From assembly GCF_900113865.1 (NCBI RefSeq), contig NZ_FOQY01000019.1:103623-167622 (forward strand): DNA of 64,000 nt, read 5' to 3'. The DNA comes from Streptosporangium canum (lineage in GTDB: Bacteria; Actinomycetota; Actinomycetes; Streptosporangiales; Streptosporangiaceae). Numbering within the stretch: the stretch's first letter is position 1; each line of letters starts with the position of its first letter. Both the position numbers and the translations under genes were made by a program. Shown here one piece after another: positions 34,150 to 42,462 of the stretch. The notes below the pieces were generated by a model that did no database searches, had not been told where the DNA came from, and worked only from the letters and a program-made list of their open reading frames with translations.

Positions 34150-34178
34150 AGGCGGATAAATCCGGGCACAGCTCTCCG

Positions 34179-34340
34179 GTGCTGCAGTTGATCAGCGAGG
34201 TCGTCACCGTCATGGTCGTTCTCGCGCTCGTCTGGCTGGCGATGCTCGTCGCCTCCGTGGTCGTCCTCCTCGCGCTGGCCGCGTTGGCCCTGACGACCCC
34301 GCGGGAGCAGGATGGTGCCAGGACCCCCAGCAGGAGGTAG
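34179..34340 (+). CDS. 53-residue membrane peptide upstream of WS/DGAT
   Basis: GTG 34179 opens a frame of 53 residues with one long hydrophobic helix (VVTVMVVLALVWLAMLVASVVVLLALAALAL), then a basic tail ending SRR. It stops 3 bases before the next gene, and the AGGAGG that serves the acyltransferase lies inside its last codons, which suggests coupling. No family is recognised. The ORF could be fortuitous. Confidence 0.45.
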   Translation: MLQLISEVVTVMVVLALVWLAMLVASVVVLLALAALALTTPREQDGARTPSRR

Positions 34341-34343
34341 AGG

Positions 34344-35780
34344 ATGCGGCAGCTCAGCGCGGTGGACACGCAGTTTCTGAACTTCGAGACTTCGACGAAC
34401 GTCGCCAACATCGCCGGACTGGCGATCCTGTCCGGCGGGCTGACCCGAGGCGACCTGCTCTCCCTGCTGGCCAGACGGCTCCACCTGGCCCCGCCCTTCC
34501 GGCGGCGGCTCGTCCTCGTGCCGTTCGGCCTGGACCATCCGTACTGGACCGAGGAGGGCAGGATCGATCTCGACTACCACGTGCGGGAGATCGCGCTGCC
34601 CGCGCCGGGGACCGACGAGCAGCTCGGCGAGCAGGTGGCACGGCTGCACGCCCGTCGCCTGGACCGCCGCCGCCCGCTCTGGGAGATGTATCTGATCCAC
34701 GGCCTGTCCGGCGGCAGGACGGCCCTCTACATGAAGGTCCACCACGCCGCGGTCGACGGCGTCACCGGCGCCGGCGTTCTCGCCGCCCTGCTGGACACCT
34801 CTCCCGAGCCCGCCGAGATCGCGATGGCGCCCGAGGCGGAGCCGGAGGAACGGATCGACACGTGGGAGATGATGGCCAGAGGCGTCGCCAACGTCGTCCT
34901 CAACCCGGCGCACACGGTGAGGTTCCTGGCCAACGCCGTTCCCCACCTGGACGAGATCCCCGTGCTCTCACAGCTTCCCGGAGCCGGGCCGGTCTCGCGG
35001 GTCACCCGGGATCTGGCCCACCGCCTGTCCGGCGAGGCCACGGTGCCCGCCCTGCCCCGCATGACACCTCCGCGCACGCCCTTCAGCGGCCGGATCAGCG
35101 GCCATCGCCGCTTCGCCTTCACCGCCCTGCCGCTGGAGGAGGTCAAGCAGGTCAAGAACGCCTTCGGCGTCACGGTGAACGACGTGGTGATGACCGTGTG
35201 CGCGGGAGCGCTGCGGCAGTGGCTGCTCAAGCACGACGCGCTTGCGGACCAGCCGCTCGTCGCGGGCGTGCCGTTCTCCCTGCGCGCCCCCGGCGACGCG
35301 AGCGAGGGCAACCAGGTCACCATCATGATCACCCCACTGGCCACCCAGGTCGCCGACCCGCTGGAGCGGCTGCGGGCCGTACACGACGCGATGGCCCTGA
35401 TCAAGGACCGTGCGTCGCCGGCCCCGGCCCGCTGGATCCAGGAGGTCAGCGACATGATGCCCTCGGCCCTGACCGGCCTGGCCGCCCGTGCCGCCTTCAA
35501 CCTGTTCGCCGGGACCGCCGGCCCGATCAACGTGGTGATCTCCAACGTCCCCGGCCCGCAGCTCCCGCTCTACGTGAGCGGGGTCCGGCTGCTCTCCTAT
35601 CACCCCGTCTCGGTGATCACCGATGTCAGCGGCGGTCTCAACATCACGGCCTTCTCCTACGACGGCTCACTTGACGTGGGCGTGATCGCCTGCCGGGAGA
35701 TGGTCCCGGATGTGTGGGTCGTCACCGACTACCTCCGGGACGCCCTCTCCGAACTCAAGCTCCTCGCTGAGCAGGAGTGA
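34344..35780 (+). CDS. Wax ester synthase/diacylglycerol acyltransferase
   Basis: A 478-residue WS/DGAT-family acyltransferase. The catalytic motif HHAAVDG lies at residues 133-139 (His134 as base), after PLWEMYLIHGL. The later VNDVVMTVCAGALRQWL and NVVISNVPGP(Q) motifs are also typical. It joins acyl-CoA to diacylglycerol or long alcohols, making triacylglycerol or wax storage lipid at the membrane or lipid droplet. ATG 34344 has AGGAGG at 34332-34337. Its 3' end overlaps the convergent ATPase gene by 114 bases. Confidence 0.9.
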   Translation: MRQLSAVDTQFLNFETSTNVANIAGLAILSGGLTRGDLLSLLARRLHLAPPFRRRLVLVPFGLDHPYWTEEGRIDLDYHVREIALPAPGTDEQLGEQVARLHARRLDRRRPLWEMYLIHGLSGGRTALYMKVHHAAVDGVTGAGVLAALLDTSPEPAEIAMAPEAEPEERIDTWEMMARGVANVVLNPAHTVRFLANAVPHLDEIPVLSQLPGAGPVSRVTRDLAHRLSGEATVPALPRMTPPRTPFSGRISGHRRFAFTALPLEEVKQVKNAFGVTVNDVVMTVCAGALRQWLLKHDALADQPLVAGVPFSLRAPGDASEGNQVTIMITPLATQVADPLERLRAVHDAMALIKDRASPAPARWIQEVSDMMPSALTGLAARAAFNLFAGTAGPINVVISNVPGPQLPLYVSGVRLLSYHPVSVITDVSGGLNITAFSYDGSLDVGVIACREMVPDVWVVTDYLRDALSELKLLAEQE

Positions 35781-36197
35781 CAGCCCCGGGGCGTCCTTGA
35801 CGAAGCGCAGCCTCTTCTCCAGGCAGACGATAGAGCCCCGCTCGTGCCGGTTGACGAAACGGATGTCATCGGCCAGCGCCCTCATGATGAGCAGGCCGCG
35901 GCCGTGCTCGGAAGTCGACGGGGGAGACGAGCGCGGCCCGGAGAAGTCGAAACCGTCCCCGGCGTCCACCACCTTGATCACACAACGGTCGTGGTAGAGC
36001 TCGGTGCTCACCATGTAGTCGTCGCTGGGAGTGGCGTGCTGGATCACGTTGGAGCACGCCTCCGAGAGCATGAGCTGGATGTCCTCGCGGATCTGTGACT
36101 CCACCCCCAGGGTGCAGAGCGATGCGTCCAGCAGTTGCCGGATGACGGGAACACTCGCGGCGTCGCGCGGCAGACGCAACGAAATCGTAGCCTCCAC
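35667..36197 (-). CDS. Anti-sigma-type HATPase (RsbW/SpoIIAB-like)
   Basis: A 176-residue GHKL-type ATP-binding protein. N-box LMLSEACSNVIQHA, G1 DAGDGFDF and G2 HGRGLLIMRALADDI are clear. Such proteins bind and inhibit sigma factors or phosphorylate anti-sigma antagonists. GTG 36197 follows AGGAGGAGCT at 36203-36208. The last 35 residues (after FVKDAPGLSLLL) extend past the usual domain end and overlap the 3' end of the acyltransferase gene, an unusual tail. No sigma factor or antagonist is adjacent, so the partner is elsewhere. Confidence 0.85.
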   Translation of the reverse strand: MEATISLRLPRDAASVPVIRQLLDASLCTLGVESQIREDIQLMLSEACSNVIQHATPSDDYMVSTELYHDRCVIKVVDAGDGFDFSGPRSSPPSTSEHGRGLLIMRALADDIRFVNRHERGSIVCLEKRLRFVKDAPGLSLLLSEELEFGEGVPEVVGDDPHIRDHLPAGDHAHVK

Positions 36198-36518
36198 AGC
36201 TCCTCCTTCACAGATGACCTCTAGAGCCTTGCCCCGCCTCGGTCGTCCTAATCGAATGGAGGGAGCGCGTCTGCGCGCCGGTCCGCGCGAGCGGCGCGCC
36301 GGGCACTCCGGTGACGCTCTGCGATCTTCGGTAGCCGGGGCGCGGGGAGGCGGCCGTCCCCTGATCATTCGGGGTCCGTGAAGACGCTCGAAGGTCGGGT
36401 GCCGGCCGCAGCCGACCGGGTGAATATGTCAGACCCATGCTGAACAGGACAAACGTGCAGTCCGCGCTCCGGTTCCGATGTTCCGTGGACCCCGGGGCTC
36501 GCTCGATCGTTTTATGTG
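36198..36518. other. Intergenic region without recognised genes
   Basis: Just over 320 bases between the HATPase gene and an AT-rich promoter. It has GC-rich, weakly structured sequence; I see no gene or clear motif besides the HATPase ribosome-binding site at 36203-36208. Confidence 0.5.
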
Positions 36519-36546
36519 AGTGCTTTTATATAAGTACTGTTATATT
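36519..36546 (+). promoter_or_regulatory. AT-rich promoter with operator-like dyad
   Basis: AGTGCTT-TTATAT-AAGTACT (36519-36538) is a near-perfect dyad (6 of 7 arm pairs). TATATT at 36541-36546 is a good -10 box exactly 6 bases before the GTG at 36553, implying a leaderless transcript. The AT-rich stretch stands out from its surroundings. Confidence 0.55.
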
Positions 36547-36552
36547 AGCGCC

Positions 36553-36753
36553 GTGACATCTTTGGATCCCCCCGCGCCGTCCGGGCAGCCGGCGCTTCAT
36601 GTCCCGCCGACAGCCATGGACGCCCGGATCGAACCCGTGCACATCGAGCGAGGCCGCCCCCTGATCCACCCCGGCGAGCCTCCTGCCGGTCCGGCACCCG
36701 TGGCCCTTTCCGCACCCGCGGCCCCTTCCGCGCCGGCGGAGCCGCGCCCATGA
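36553..36753 (+). CDS. 66-residue proline-rich ORF coupled to an MFS gene
   Basis: GTG 36553 opens a 66-residue frame (VTSLDPPAPSGQP... ending APAEPRP) that overlaps the next ATG by ATGA at 36750-36753. It is rich in proline and alanine, with the central segment DARIEPVHIERGRPLIHPGE. The leaderless promoter position and the overlap argue that it is translated. It may be the remnant of a regulator, since actinomycete MFS genes are often preceded by one, or only a leader peptide. No family is recognised. Confidence 0.45.
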   Translation: MTSLDPPAPSGQPALHVPPTAMDARIEPVHIERGRPLIHPGEPPAGPAPVALSAPAAPSAPAEPRP

Positions 36754-38081
36754 CCTGGCGCGACCGGCTGATCGATGTCCGCCCCCTCCGCACCAGCCGG
36801 CCGTTCCGCGACCTGTGGATCGGGTCCTCCCTCGCCTCGATCGGTCAGCAGATCGCCGGCGTGGCCGTCCTCCTGCAGGTCTGGGAGCTCACTCACAGCC
36901 CCCTCTGGACCGGGGCCATCGGCCTTGCCACAGCCGTGCCGCTGCTCGTCCTCGGGCTGGTCGGCGGATCGCTGGCCGACGCCGTCGACCGCAGGACCCT
37001 CGTCCGTGCCACCACCGCGGGTCAGGTGCTGACAGCCGTGGGCCTCGTGGTGCAGGCCGCCGCGGGAAACCGGTCGGTCCTGCTGCTGCTCCTCCTGGTC
37101 GCCGCGCAGTCCGGCTGCGCGGCGCTCGGCGCCCCGGCCCGGCGCACCTTCCCCGTCCGGTTGCTCCCCGCCGACCAGGTCGCCGCCGGGCTCGCCCTGC
37201 AGAACGTCGCCTTCCAGGCCTCCATGCTCGTCGGTCCCGCCCTCGCCGGCCTCGTGCTCGCGCAGTGGCACTACCCCGCCGCCTACGCGATCCAAGCCGT
37301 CGCCGGCGTCGCGTCGCTGATCGCCGTGGTCCGGCTGCCTCCGATGGCCGTCCCGCGCGCCGCCGACGACCGGCGGCCCGCGCCCGGCGCGCGTCAACGT
37401 CGCGGTCCGGCCCGGGGAGGCTGGCGGATCATCCTTCGGCGCCCCACCCTGTGGGGCTCCTTCGCCGCCGACCTCGCCGCCACCGTCCTGGCCATGCCGA
37501 TCGCGCTCTTCCCCCTGATCAACGAGATCCGTTTCGAGGGCAATCCCCGGACCCTGGGGCTCTTCCTGTCCGCGATCGCAGTCGGCGGGCTCGGCGCGGG
37601 CCTGCTCTCCGGGACCGTCACCCGGCTCCACCGCAGCGGCCTCGTCCAGCTCGTCGCGGCCACGGTCTGGGGCCTGGCTCTCGCCGGCTTCGGCCTGGCC
37701 GGACCCCTCTGGCTCGCCCTCTGCTGCCTCGCGATCGCCGGTGCGGCCGACACCGTCGCCGTGGTCACCCGCGGCGCACTGGTCCAGTTCGAGGCGCCCG
37801 ACCATTACCGCGGGCGGGTCTCCTCGGTCGAGCACGTCATCGGCATCGCCGGCCCCGAGGTCGGCAACTTCCGCGGAGGACTTCTCGCCTCCCTCACGTC
37901 CGCACCCGTGGCGCTCGTCGCGGGCGGCCTGGCAGCCGCGCTCACCGTCGTCGCCGTCGGCTTGATCAACCGCCCCCTGCGCGACTACCGCGTCCCGTCC
38001 GAGCGCGACGGCCCGCCGCCCCCCGGAGTGCCGCCGGAGGCTCCCGCGCAGCCGGCGGCCCTCACCGACGGGCCGCGATGA
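36750..38081 (+). CDS. MFS exporter (EntS/MFS_3-like)
   Basis: A 443-residue major facilitator protein with about twelve membrane spans. FRDLWIGSSLASIGQQIAGVAV and GGSLADAVDRRTLV (loop 2-3 motif) resemble the EntS/MefA-type exporters. The C-terminal tail (PPPPGVPPEAPAQPAA) is proline-rich. It would export a drug or siderophore-like molecule with proton antiport. It is translationally coupled to the small upstream ORF and under the AT-rich dyad promoter. Substrate unknown. Confidence 0.88.
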   Translation: MTWRDRLIDVRPLRTSRPFRDLWIGSSLASIGQQIAGVAVLLQVWELTHSPLWTGAIGLATAVPLLVLGLVGGSLADAVDRRTLVRATTAGQVLTAVGLVVQAAAGNRSVLLLLLLVAAQSGCAALGAPARRTFPVRLLPADQVAAGLALQNVAFQASMLVGPALAGLVLAQWHYPAAYAIQAVAGVASLIAVVRLPPMAVPRAADDRRPAPGARQRRGPARGGWRIILRRPTLWGSFAADLAATVLAMPIALFPLINEIRFEGNPRTLGLFLSAIAVGGLGAGLLSGTVTRLHRSGLVQLVAATVWGLALAGFGLAGPLWLALCCLAIAGAADTVAVVTRGALVQFEAPDHYRGRVSSVEHVIGIAGPEVGNFRGGLLASLTSAPVALVAGGLAAALTVVAVGLINRPLRDYRVPSERDGPPPPGVPPEAPAQPAALTDGPR

Positions 38082-38110
38082 GGTGACGACGGAGGGCGCG
38101 GACCGGAGTG

Positions 38111-38656
38111 TCAGCCCGAGAAGGCGTCCACCGCGGCCTGGCAGAAGGCTTTGAGGTCGTCGGGCTTGCGGCTGGTGACGAGGGTGTTCGGGCCCGAGGT
38201 GCAGATCACGACCTCCCGGTCCTCCCAGTCCGCCCCGGCGTTGCGCAGGTCGGTCCTGAGGCTGGGCCAGGAGGTGACCTTCCGGCCGCGCACGACGCCG
38301 GCCTCGATCAGGGTCCAGGGCGCGTGGCAGATGGCCGCGACGGGCTTGCCGGCCTCGAAGAAGTCCTTGACGAACCGGACGGCGCTGGGCACGGTCCGCA
38401 GGAGGTCGGGGTTGGCGACGCCGCCGGGCAGCACCAGCCCCTCGAAGTCGTCCGCCAGCACCTCGTCGATCGTCTCGTCCACCGGGAACCGGTCGGCCTT
38501 GTCGAGATGGTTGAACGCCTGGATCTCACCCGCTTTGGTGGAGATCAGCCTGGGCGTGGCCCCCGCCTGCTTGACGGCCTGCCAGGGCTCGGTGAGCTCG
38601 ACCTGCTCGACGCCCTCCGGGGCCACGAGGAACGCGATCGTCTTGTCGTTGAGCAT
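38111..38656 (-). CDS. DJ-1/PfpI-family protein (general stress protein 18 type)
   Basis: A 181-residue class-I glutamine-amidotransferase-like protein. It has KTIAFLVAPEGVEQVELTEPW at the start, PGGVANPDLLR, and the nucleophile elbow AICHAPWTLIEAG with the conserved Cys. PfpI/YraA-type members act as deglycases or stress chaperones in the cytosol; the exact activity is debated in the family. Short operon context: it lies 29 bases from the MFS stop (convergent) and shares direction with the DUF4031 and TetR genes upstream. Confidence 0.88.
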   Translation of the reverse strand: MLNDKTIAFLVAPEGVEQVELTEPWQAVKQAGATPRLISTKAGEIQAFNHLDKADRFPVDETIDEVLADDFEGLVLPGGVANPDLLRTVPSAVRFVKDFFEAGKPVAAICHAPWTLIEAGVVRGRKVTSWPSLRTDLRNAGADWEDREVVICTSGPNTLVTSRKPDDLKAFCQAAVDAFSG

Positions 38657-38718
38657 GATTTCCCCTTTGACGTGCGGCGATGCCCTTCAGGGAGGCGTCA
38701 TGCCCGGCATGTCGTCAT

Positions 38719-39036
38719 CTATGCGGGCCGGTGGGATTCGGGGCCGGAATCCAGACCGGCGACGTCCGGGCGGGGACGGATCTTGCGCCTGCGCAGACCT
38801 GAGGCGATGAGCCGGGCGAGGAGCTCGCGCGAGGACACGGCCTCCGCCCCCAGCGTGATCGCCCTGTCGTAGACGGTCTCGGGGACGTCGTAGTGGTCGC
38901 GGTCGAACGCCCGGGGCGGCACGCCCAGCCGGGCGGCGAAGGCGTGCAGCTCCTCGGTCGAGCTGTCGCTGACCAGATGTGACCAGAGCAGATCGCGGGG
39001 ACCCGGCCAGTTCGGCGGGTCGATGAGCACGCTCAC
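38719..39036 (-). CDS. DUF4031 protein
   Basis: A 105-residue protein that matches DUF4031: VLIDPPNWPGPRDLLWSHLVSD, then FDRDHYDVPETVYDRAITLGAEAV. Members are small, cytosolic and uncharacterised, often beside regulators. GTG 39036 overlaps the TetR stop by GTGA, so both are co-translated. The last 15 residues (AGLDSGPESHRPA) are variable. Confidence 0.8.
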   Translation of the reverse strand: MSVLIDPPNWPGPRDLLWSHLVSDSSTEELHAFAARLGVPPRAFDRDHYDVPETVYDRAITLGAEAVSSRELLARLIASGLRRRKIRPRPDVAGLDSGPESHRPA

Positions 39037-39584
39037 CGCTGGAGGAGTTCGAGCGCGACCTCCAGGGCCACGGCCCTGCTCTCCTCTTCGGAGAGCTTGT
39101 CGTCCTTGAAGGCGAACCAGGCCGCGTGCAGGGCGAACATGGCCATCGAGTTCCTCAGCCGGACGGTCGGCGGGTCCTCCGGGTCGACGATGAAGCCGAG
39201 CACCTCGAACATCCGGTCGCGATTGCTCGCCATCACCGGGTGGTGCTTCAGCGCGGTCTGGTTGCGCTCGAAGAAGCGCATGATCTCGCGGTGCTGTCCC
39301 CGGTGCAGGTCCTCGGAGTAGCGGCGGACCAGCTCCCGGCGGGTCTCGTCGGTGCGCGGCTGCGCTCTGGCCCAGGCGATCAGCTCCTCGACCGAGCGCA
39401 CCCGGTCCTCCACGAGACTGGTGACGATCTCGTCCTTGCTCTTGAAGTGATAGTAAAGTGCGGCCTTGGTCACGCCGAGGGCCTCCGCTATCTCCCGGAG
39501 CGAGGTCGCCTCATACCCCTGCTCGACGAAGAGCTTCAGGGCGATCTCCTGAATCCGTGTCCGGGTGTCGGCGTTTTCCCTCAT
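39033..39584 (-). CDS. TetR-family regulator of the adjacent MFS exporter
   Basis: A 183-residue TetR repressor. The HTH is TRTRIQEIALKLFVEQGYEATSLREIAEALGVTKAALYYHFKSK. The effector domain is helical (MRFFERNQTALKHHPVM). Start ATG 39584 has AAGGGAG upstream; the longer frame adds 31 unrelated residues. It diverges from a DHA2-type exporter, with two 16-bp dyads between them, so it probably represses both itself and the exporter until a ligand binds. It is co-translated with the DUF4031 gene. Confidence 0.9.
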   Translation of the reverse strand: MRENADTRTRIQEIALKLFVEQGYEATSLREIAEALGVTKAALYYHFKSKDEIVTSLVEDRVRSVEELIAWARAQPRTDETRRELVRRYSEDLHRGQHREIMRFFERNQTALKHHPVMASNRDRMFEVLGFIVDPEDPPTVRLRNSMAMFALHAAWFAFKDDKLSEEESRAVALEVALELLQR

Positions 39585-39607
39585 GGCTCCCTTTGCAGCG
39601 AAATCGG

Positions 39608-39670
39608 CTTGACGGCCGGTAAGTGATCGTCCTACATTCCCAGCGTATCCGACACTAGCCGGTCGGCAAG
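39608..39670. promoter_or_regulatory. Twin TetR operators
   Basis: CTTGACGGCCGGTAAG (39608-39623) and CTAGCCGGTCGGCAAG (39655-39670) are imperfect 16-bp dyads that agree at 12 of 16 positions and are 47 bases apart. They sit in the divergent promoter between the TetR gene and the exporter. Confidence 0.7.
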
Positions 39671-39701
39671 TAAGCAAGATCTTTTATGGGGGCGACAGCA
39701 G

Positions 39702-41303
39702 ATGGGGGCGACAGAAGTGAAGGAGACCGCAGCCGCACCGGCGCGGCGGCGTGAGGTCATGGTGGTGCTGCCGGGCCTGATGCTCGCGATGGTCCTGGCC
39801 ATGCTCGACAACATGATCGTCGGTACCGCGATGCCCCGCATCGTCGGGGAGCTGGGCGGGCTGACCCATCTGTCCTGGGTGGTGACGGCCTACGTGCTCG
39901 GCACCACCGTCTCCACCCCCATCTGGGGGAAGGTCGGCGACCTGTACGGCAGGAAGAACATCTTCCTCGGGTCCATCGTCATCTTCATGATCGGTTCCGT
40001 GCTCTGCGGCATGGCCGGATCCGAGATGCTGGGCGGTCCCACCGACGGCATGGCCCAGCTCATCGCCTTCCGGGCGCTCCAGGGCCTCGGCGCCGGCGGC
40101 CTGCTGGTCAACGCGATGGCGATCATCGGCGACCTCGTCCCGCCCCGCGAGCGCGGCCAGTACCAGGGCATCATGGCGGGTGTGATGTCGCTGGCGATGA
40201 TCGCCGGTCCGCTCGTCGGCGGGTTCATCACCGACCACCTCGACTGGCGCTGGGCCTTCTACGTGAACCTGCCCATCGGGTTCGTCGCGCTGGCGCTGCT
40301 GGCGGCCAAGCTGAAGCTGCCCAAGTACCGCACCGAGCACCGCATCGACTGGCTCGGCGCGATCCTGCTCTCCATCGGCATCACCGCGCTGGTGCTCATC
40401 ACCACCTGGGGCGGCAACGACTACGGATGGGGCTCGCCGCAGATCCTCGGCCTGGCCGCGCTCGCGGTCGTCACGCTGGGGCTGTTCATCCCGGTGGAGC
40501 GCCGGGCCGCCGAGCCGATCATGCCGCTCCAGCTGTTCCGCAACCGCAACTTCACGCTGATCTCGCTGGTCGGCTTCCTGCTCGGCTTCGCGATGTTCGG
40601 CGCCATCAACTTCCTGCCGCTGTTCCAGCAGACGGTCCAGGGCGCCAGCGCCACCAACTCGGGCCTGCTGCTGCTGCCGATGATGGGCTCGGCCATGGTG
40701 ATCTCGCTCTTCGTCGGCCAGGCCATCACCAAGACCGGCAAGTACAAGGTCTACCCGGTCCTCGGCGGCGTGATCATGGCGGTCGCCATGTGGCTGCTCT
40801 CCCTGATGGACGTCAACACGCCCTCGTGGCAGACCGGCGTGTTCATCGCGGTGCTCGGCCTCGGCATGGGTTTCCTGATGCAGACCACCATGCTGATCGC
40901 GCAGAACAGCGTGGAGCAGAAGGACCTGGGTGTCTCCAGCAGCACCTCCACCTTCTTCCGCTCCATCGGCGGCTCGTTCGGCGTCTCGCTGTTCGGCGCG
41001 GTCTTCAACAACCAGCTCGCCTCCAGCCTGGAGAGCAAGCTGGGGCCCGCGGGTGAGAAGCTCGCCTCCAGCGGCGGCCAGTTCAACCCGGCCGCCCTGC
41101 ACGAGCTGCCCGCCAACGTGCGGACCGGCTTCCTGGAGTCGCTGGCCACGTCCATCTCCGGCGTGTTCTGGTGGGCGATCCTGTTCGCCGTCCTGGTGCC
41201 GCTGCTGGCCGCCTTCATCAAGGAGATCCCGCTGCGCGGGGGCCCCGAACAGAGCGGCGACGCCGAGAACCCGACCCCGGCGCCGGCCCCGGTCCTCGAC
41301 TGA
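39702..41303 (+). CDS. DHA2-family MFS exporter (EmrB/QacA type)
   Basis: A 533-residue 14-span transporter. MVLAMLDNMIVGTAMPRIVGELGG (motif D1 of the DHA2 family), WGKVGDLYGRKNIF (motif A) and GLGAGGLLVNAMAII are characteristic. It would pump hydrophobic drugs using the proton gradient. It is controlled by the divergent TetR gene through the twin dyads. ATG 39702 is the start; a second ATG at 39686 belongs to a 13-bp direct repeat (39686-39698 and 39702-39714) and is out of frame. The C-terminus is an acidic, proline-rich tail. Confidence 0.92.
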   Translation: MGATEVKETAAAPARRREVMVVLPGLMLAMVLAMLDNMIVGTAMPRIVGELGGLTHLSWVVTAYVLGTTVSTPIWGKVGDLYGRKNIFLGSIVIFMIGSVLCGMAGSEMLGGPTDGMAQLIAFRALQGLGAGGLLVNAMAIIGDLVPPRERGQYQGIMAGVMSLAMIAGPLVGGFITDHLDWRWAFYVNLPIGFVALALLAAKLKLPKYRTEHRIDWLGAILLSIGITALVLITTWGGNDYGWGSPQILGLAALAVVTLGLFIPVERRAAEPIMPLQLFRNRNFTLISLVGFLLGFAMFGAINFLPLFQQTVQGASATNSGLLLLPMMGSAMVISLFVGQAITKTGKYKVYPVLGGVIMAVAMWLLSLMDVNTPSWQTGVFIAVLGLGMGFLMQTTMLIAQNSVEQKDLGVSSSTSTFFRSIGGSFGVSLFGAVFNNQLASSLESKLGPAGEKLASSGGQFNPAALHELPANVRTGFLESLATSISGVFWWAILFAVLVPLLAAFIKEIPLRGGPEQSGDAENPTPAPAPVLD

Positions 41304-41354
41304 CGCCAAGTCCCGTCCCAGCGAGTCCCAAGTCGCGCCGGACAGACTGTGCGC

Positions 41355-42305
41355 ATGGAAACAACCACCGCCGCCGGGTACGTCACCCGGCGGCCTCTGG
41401 CCGAAGACGCCCACGCCGTCCACGAGCTGATCTCCCTGTGCGACACCCGGGTGATCGGCAAGGCGGACATGACCCTCGACGACGTCGCCGACCAGCTGAA
41501 CGACCCCTCCTTCGACAGGGAGGCCGACGGCTGGCTCGTCCACGACGAGGCCGGCCGCCTGGTCGCCTGGGCCTGGGCCTGCCGCAAGGGCACCAGCGAC
41601 AACGTGGACATCGACGTGGTCGTGCACCCCGACGCCCCCGGGCTCACCGGCCCGCTCTGGGACACCGTGACCGAGCGAGCCGGGCGGATCGCCGCCGGGC
41701 TCGGTCACGACAGGGCCGTGCTGGACATCGGCCTGTACCGGGAGGACAGCGGCAAGCGCGCCATCGCCGCCGCCCGCGGGTTCAGCGCCGCGACCAGCTT
41801 CATCCGGCTCCTCGTCGACCACGGGACCTCGGTGCCCGAACCCGCTCCGCCGGCCGGCCTCACGCTCCACCGGGGGATCACCGAGGAGGTCCGCCGCCAG
41901 GGACACGCCGTCCAGCAGGCCGGCTTCGCCGAGCACTTCGGGTCCGTCCCCATGGACTACGACGAGTGGTACGGAGAGCTGGACTCCTCGGCCAGCGGCG
42001 ACTGGTCGCAGCTGGCGGTCGCCCGGATCGACGGCGAGCCGGCGGCGATGCTGCTGGGCACCAACGCCTTCGCCGGGGACGAGAACTGCGGATACGTGCG
42101 CCGGCTGGCCGTGCTGCCGGCCTTCCGGGGGCGCGGTCTGGGCCGGTTCATGCTCCGCAGGGCCTTCGCGGACGACGCCCGGCGCGGCCGGGTGGGCACC
42201 TACCTGCACGTGGACGCCAACAACAGCACACCCGCCCTGGACCTGTACCTGTCGGTGGGCATGCGCCAGGTGCTGACCATCGACGTGTGGCGGCGGACGG
42301 TCTGA
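41355..42305 (+). CDS. Tandem GNAT acetyltransferase (MshD-like)
   Basis: A 316-residue protein with two GNAT folds. The C-terminal one carries the acetyl-CoA loop RRLAVLPAFRGRGLGRFML and DANNSTPALDLYLSVGM, as in mycothiol synthase-like tandem acetyltransferases. The N-terminal copy (about 1-150) is degenerate (DIDVVVHPDAPGLTGPLW). It acetylates an amine with acetyl-CoA in the cytosol; true MshD needs other features that I cannot verify. ATG 41355 or GTG 41349 may start it; CAGACT 6 bases before the ATG suggests a leaderless mRNA. Confidence 0.8.
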   Translation: METTTAAGYVTRRPLAEDAHAVHELISLCDTRVIGKADMTLDDVADQLNDPSFDREADGWLVHDEAGRLVAWAWACRKGTSDNVDIDVVVHPDAPGLTGPLWDTVTERAGRIAAGLGHDRAVLDIGLYREDSGKRAIAAARGFSAATSFIRLLVDHGTSVPEPAPPAGLTLHRGITEEVRRQGHAVQQAGFAEHFGSVPMDYDEWYGELDSSASGDWSQLAVARIDGEPAAMLLGTNAFAGDENCGYVRRLAVLPAFRGRGLGRFMLRRAFADDARRGRVGTYLHVDANNSTPALDLYLSVGMRQVLTIDVWRRTV

Positions 42306-42462
42306 CCTTCCCGGACACGGCCGGGCCCGCGGCCGCCCGGCCGCGCACCGGGTGCGGCCGCGCTTGGCCGGTACGGCCGTCCTCCCGGTGCGGCTCAGCC
42401 TCCGGTACGGCCGCGCTCCGGGCGGGCCGGGTACGGCTCCGCGCGGGCCGTGCCCGGAGAGC

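Noticed and set aside
39684..42209. 841-residue minus-strand ORF over the DHA2 exporter and GNAT genes
   Set aside because: Antisense shadow that spans two clear plus-strand genes.
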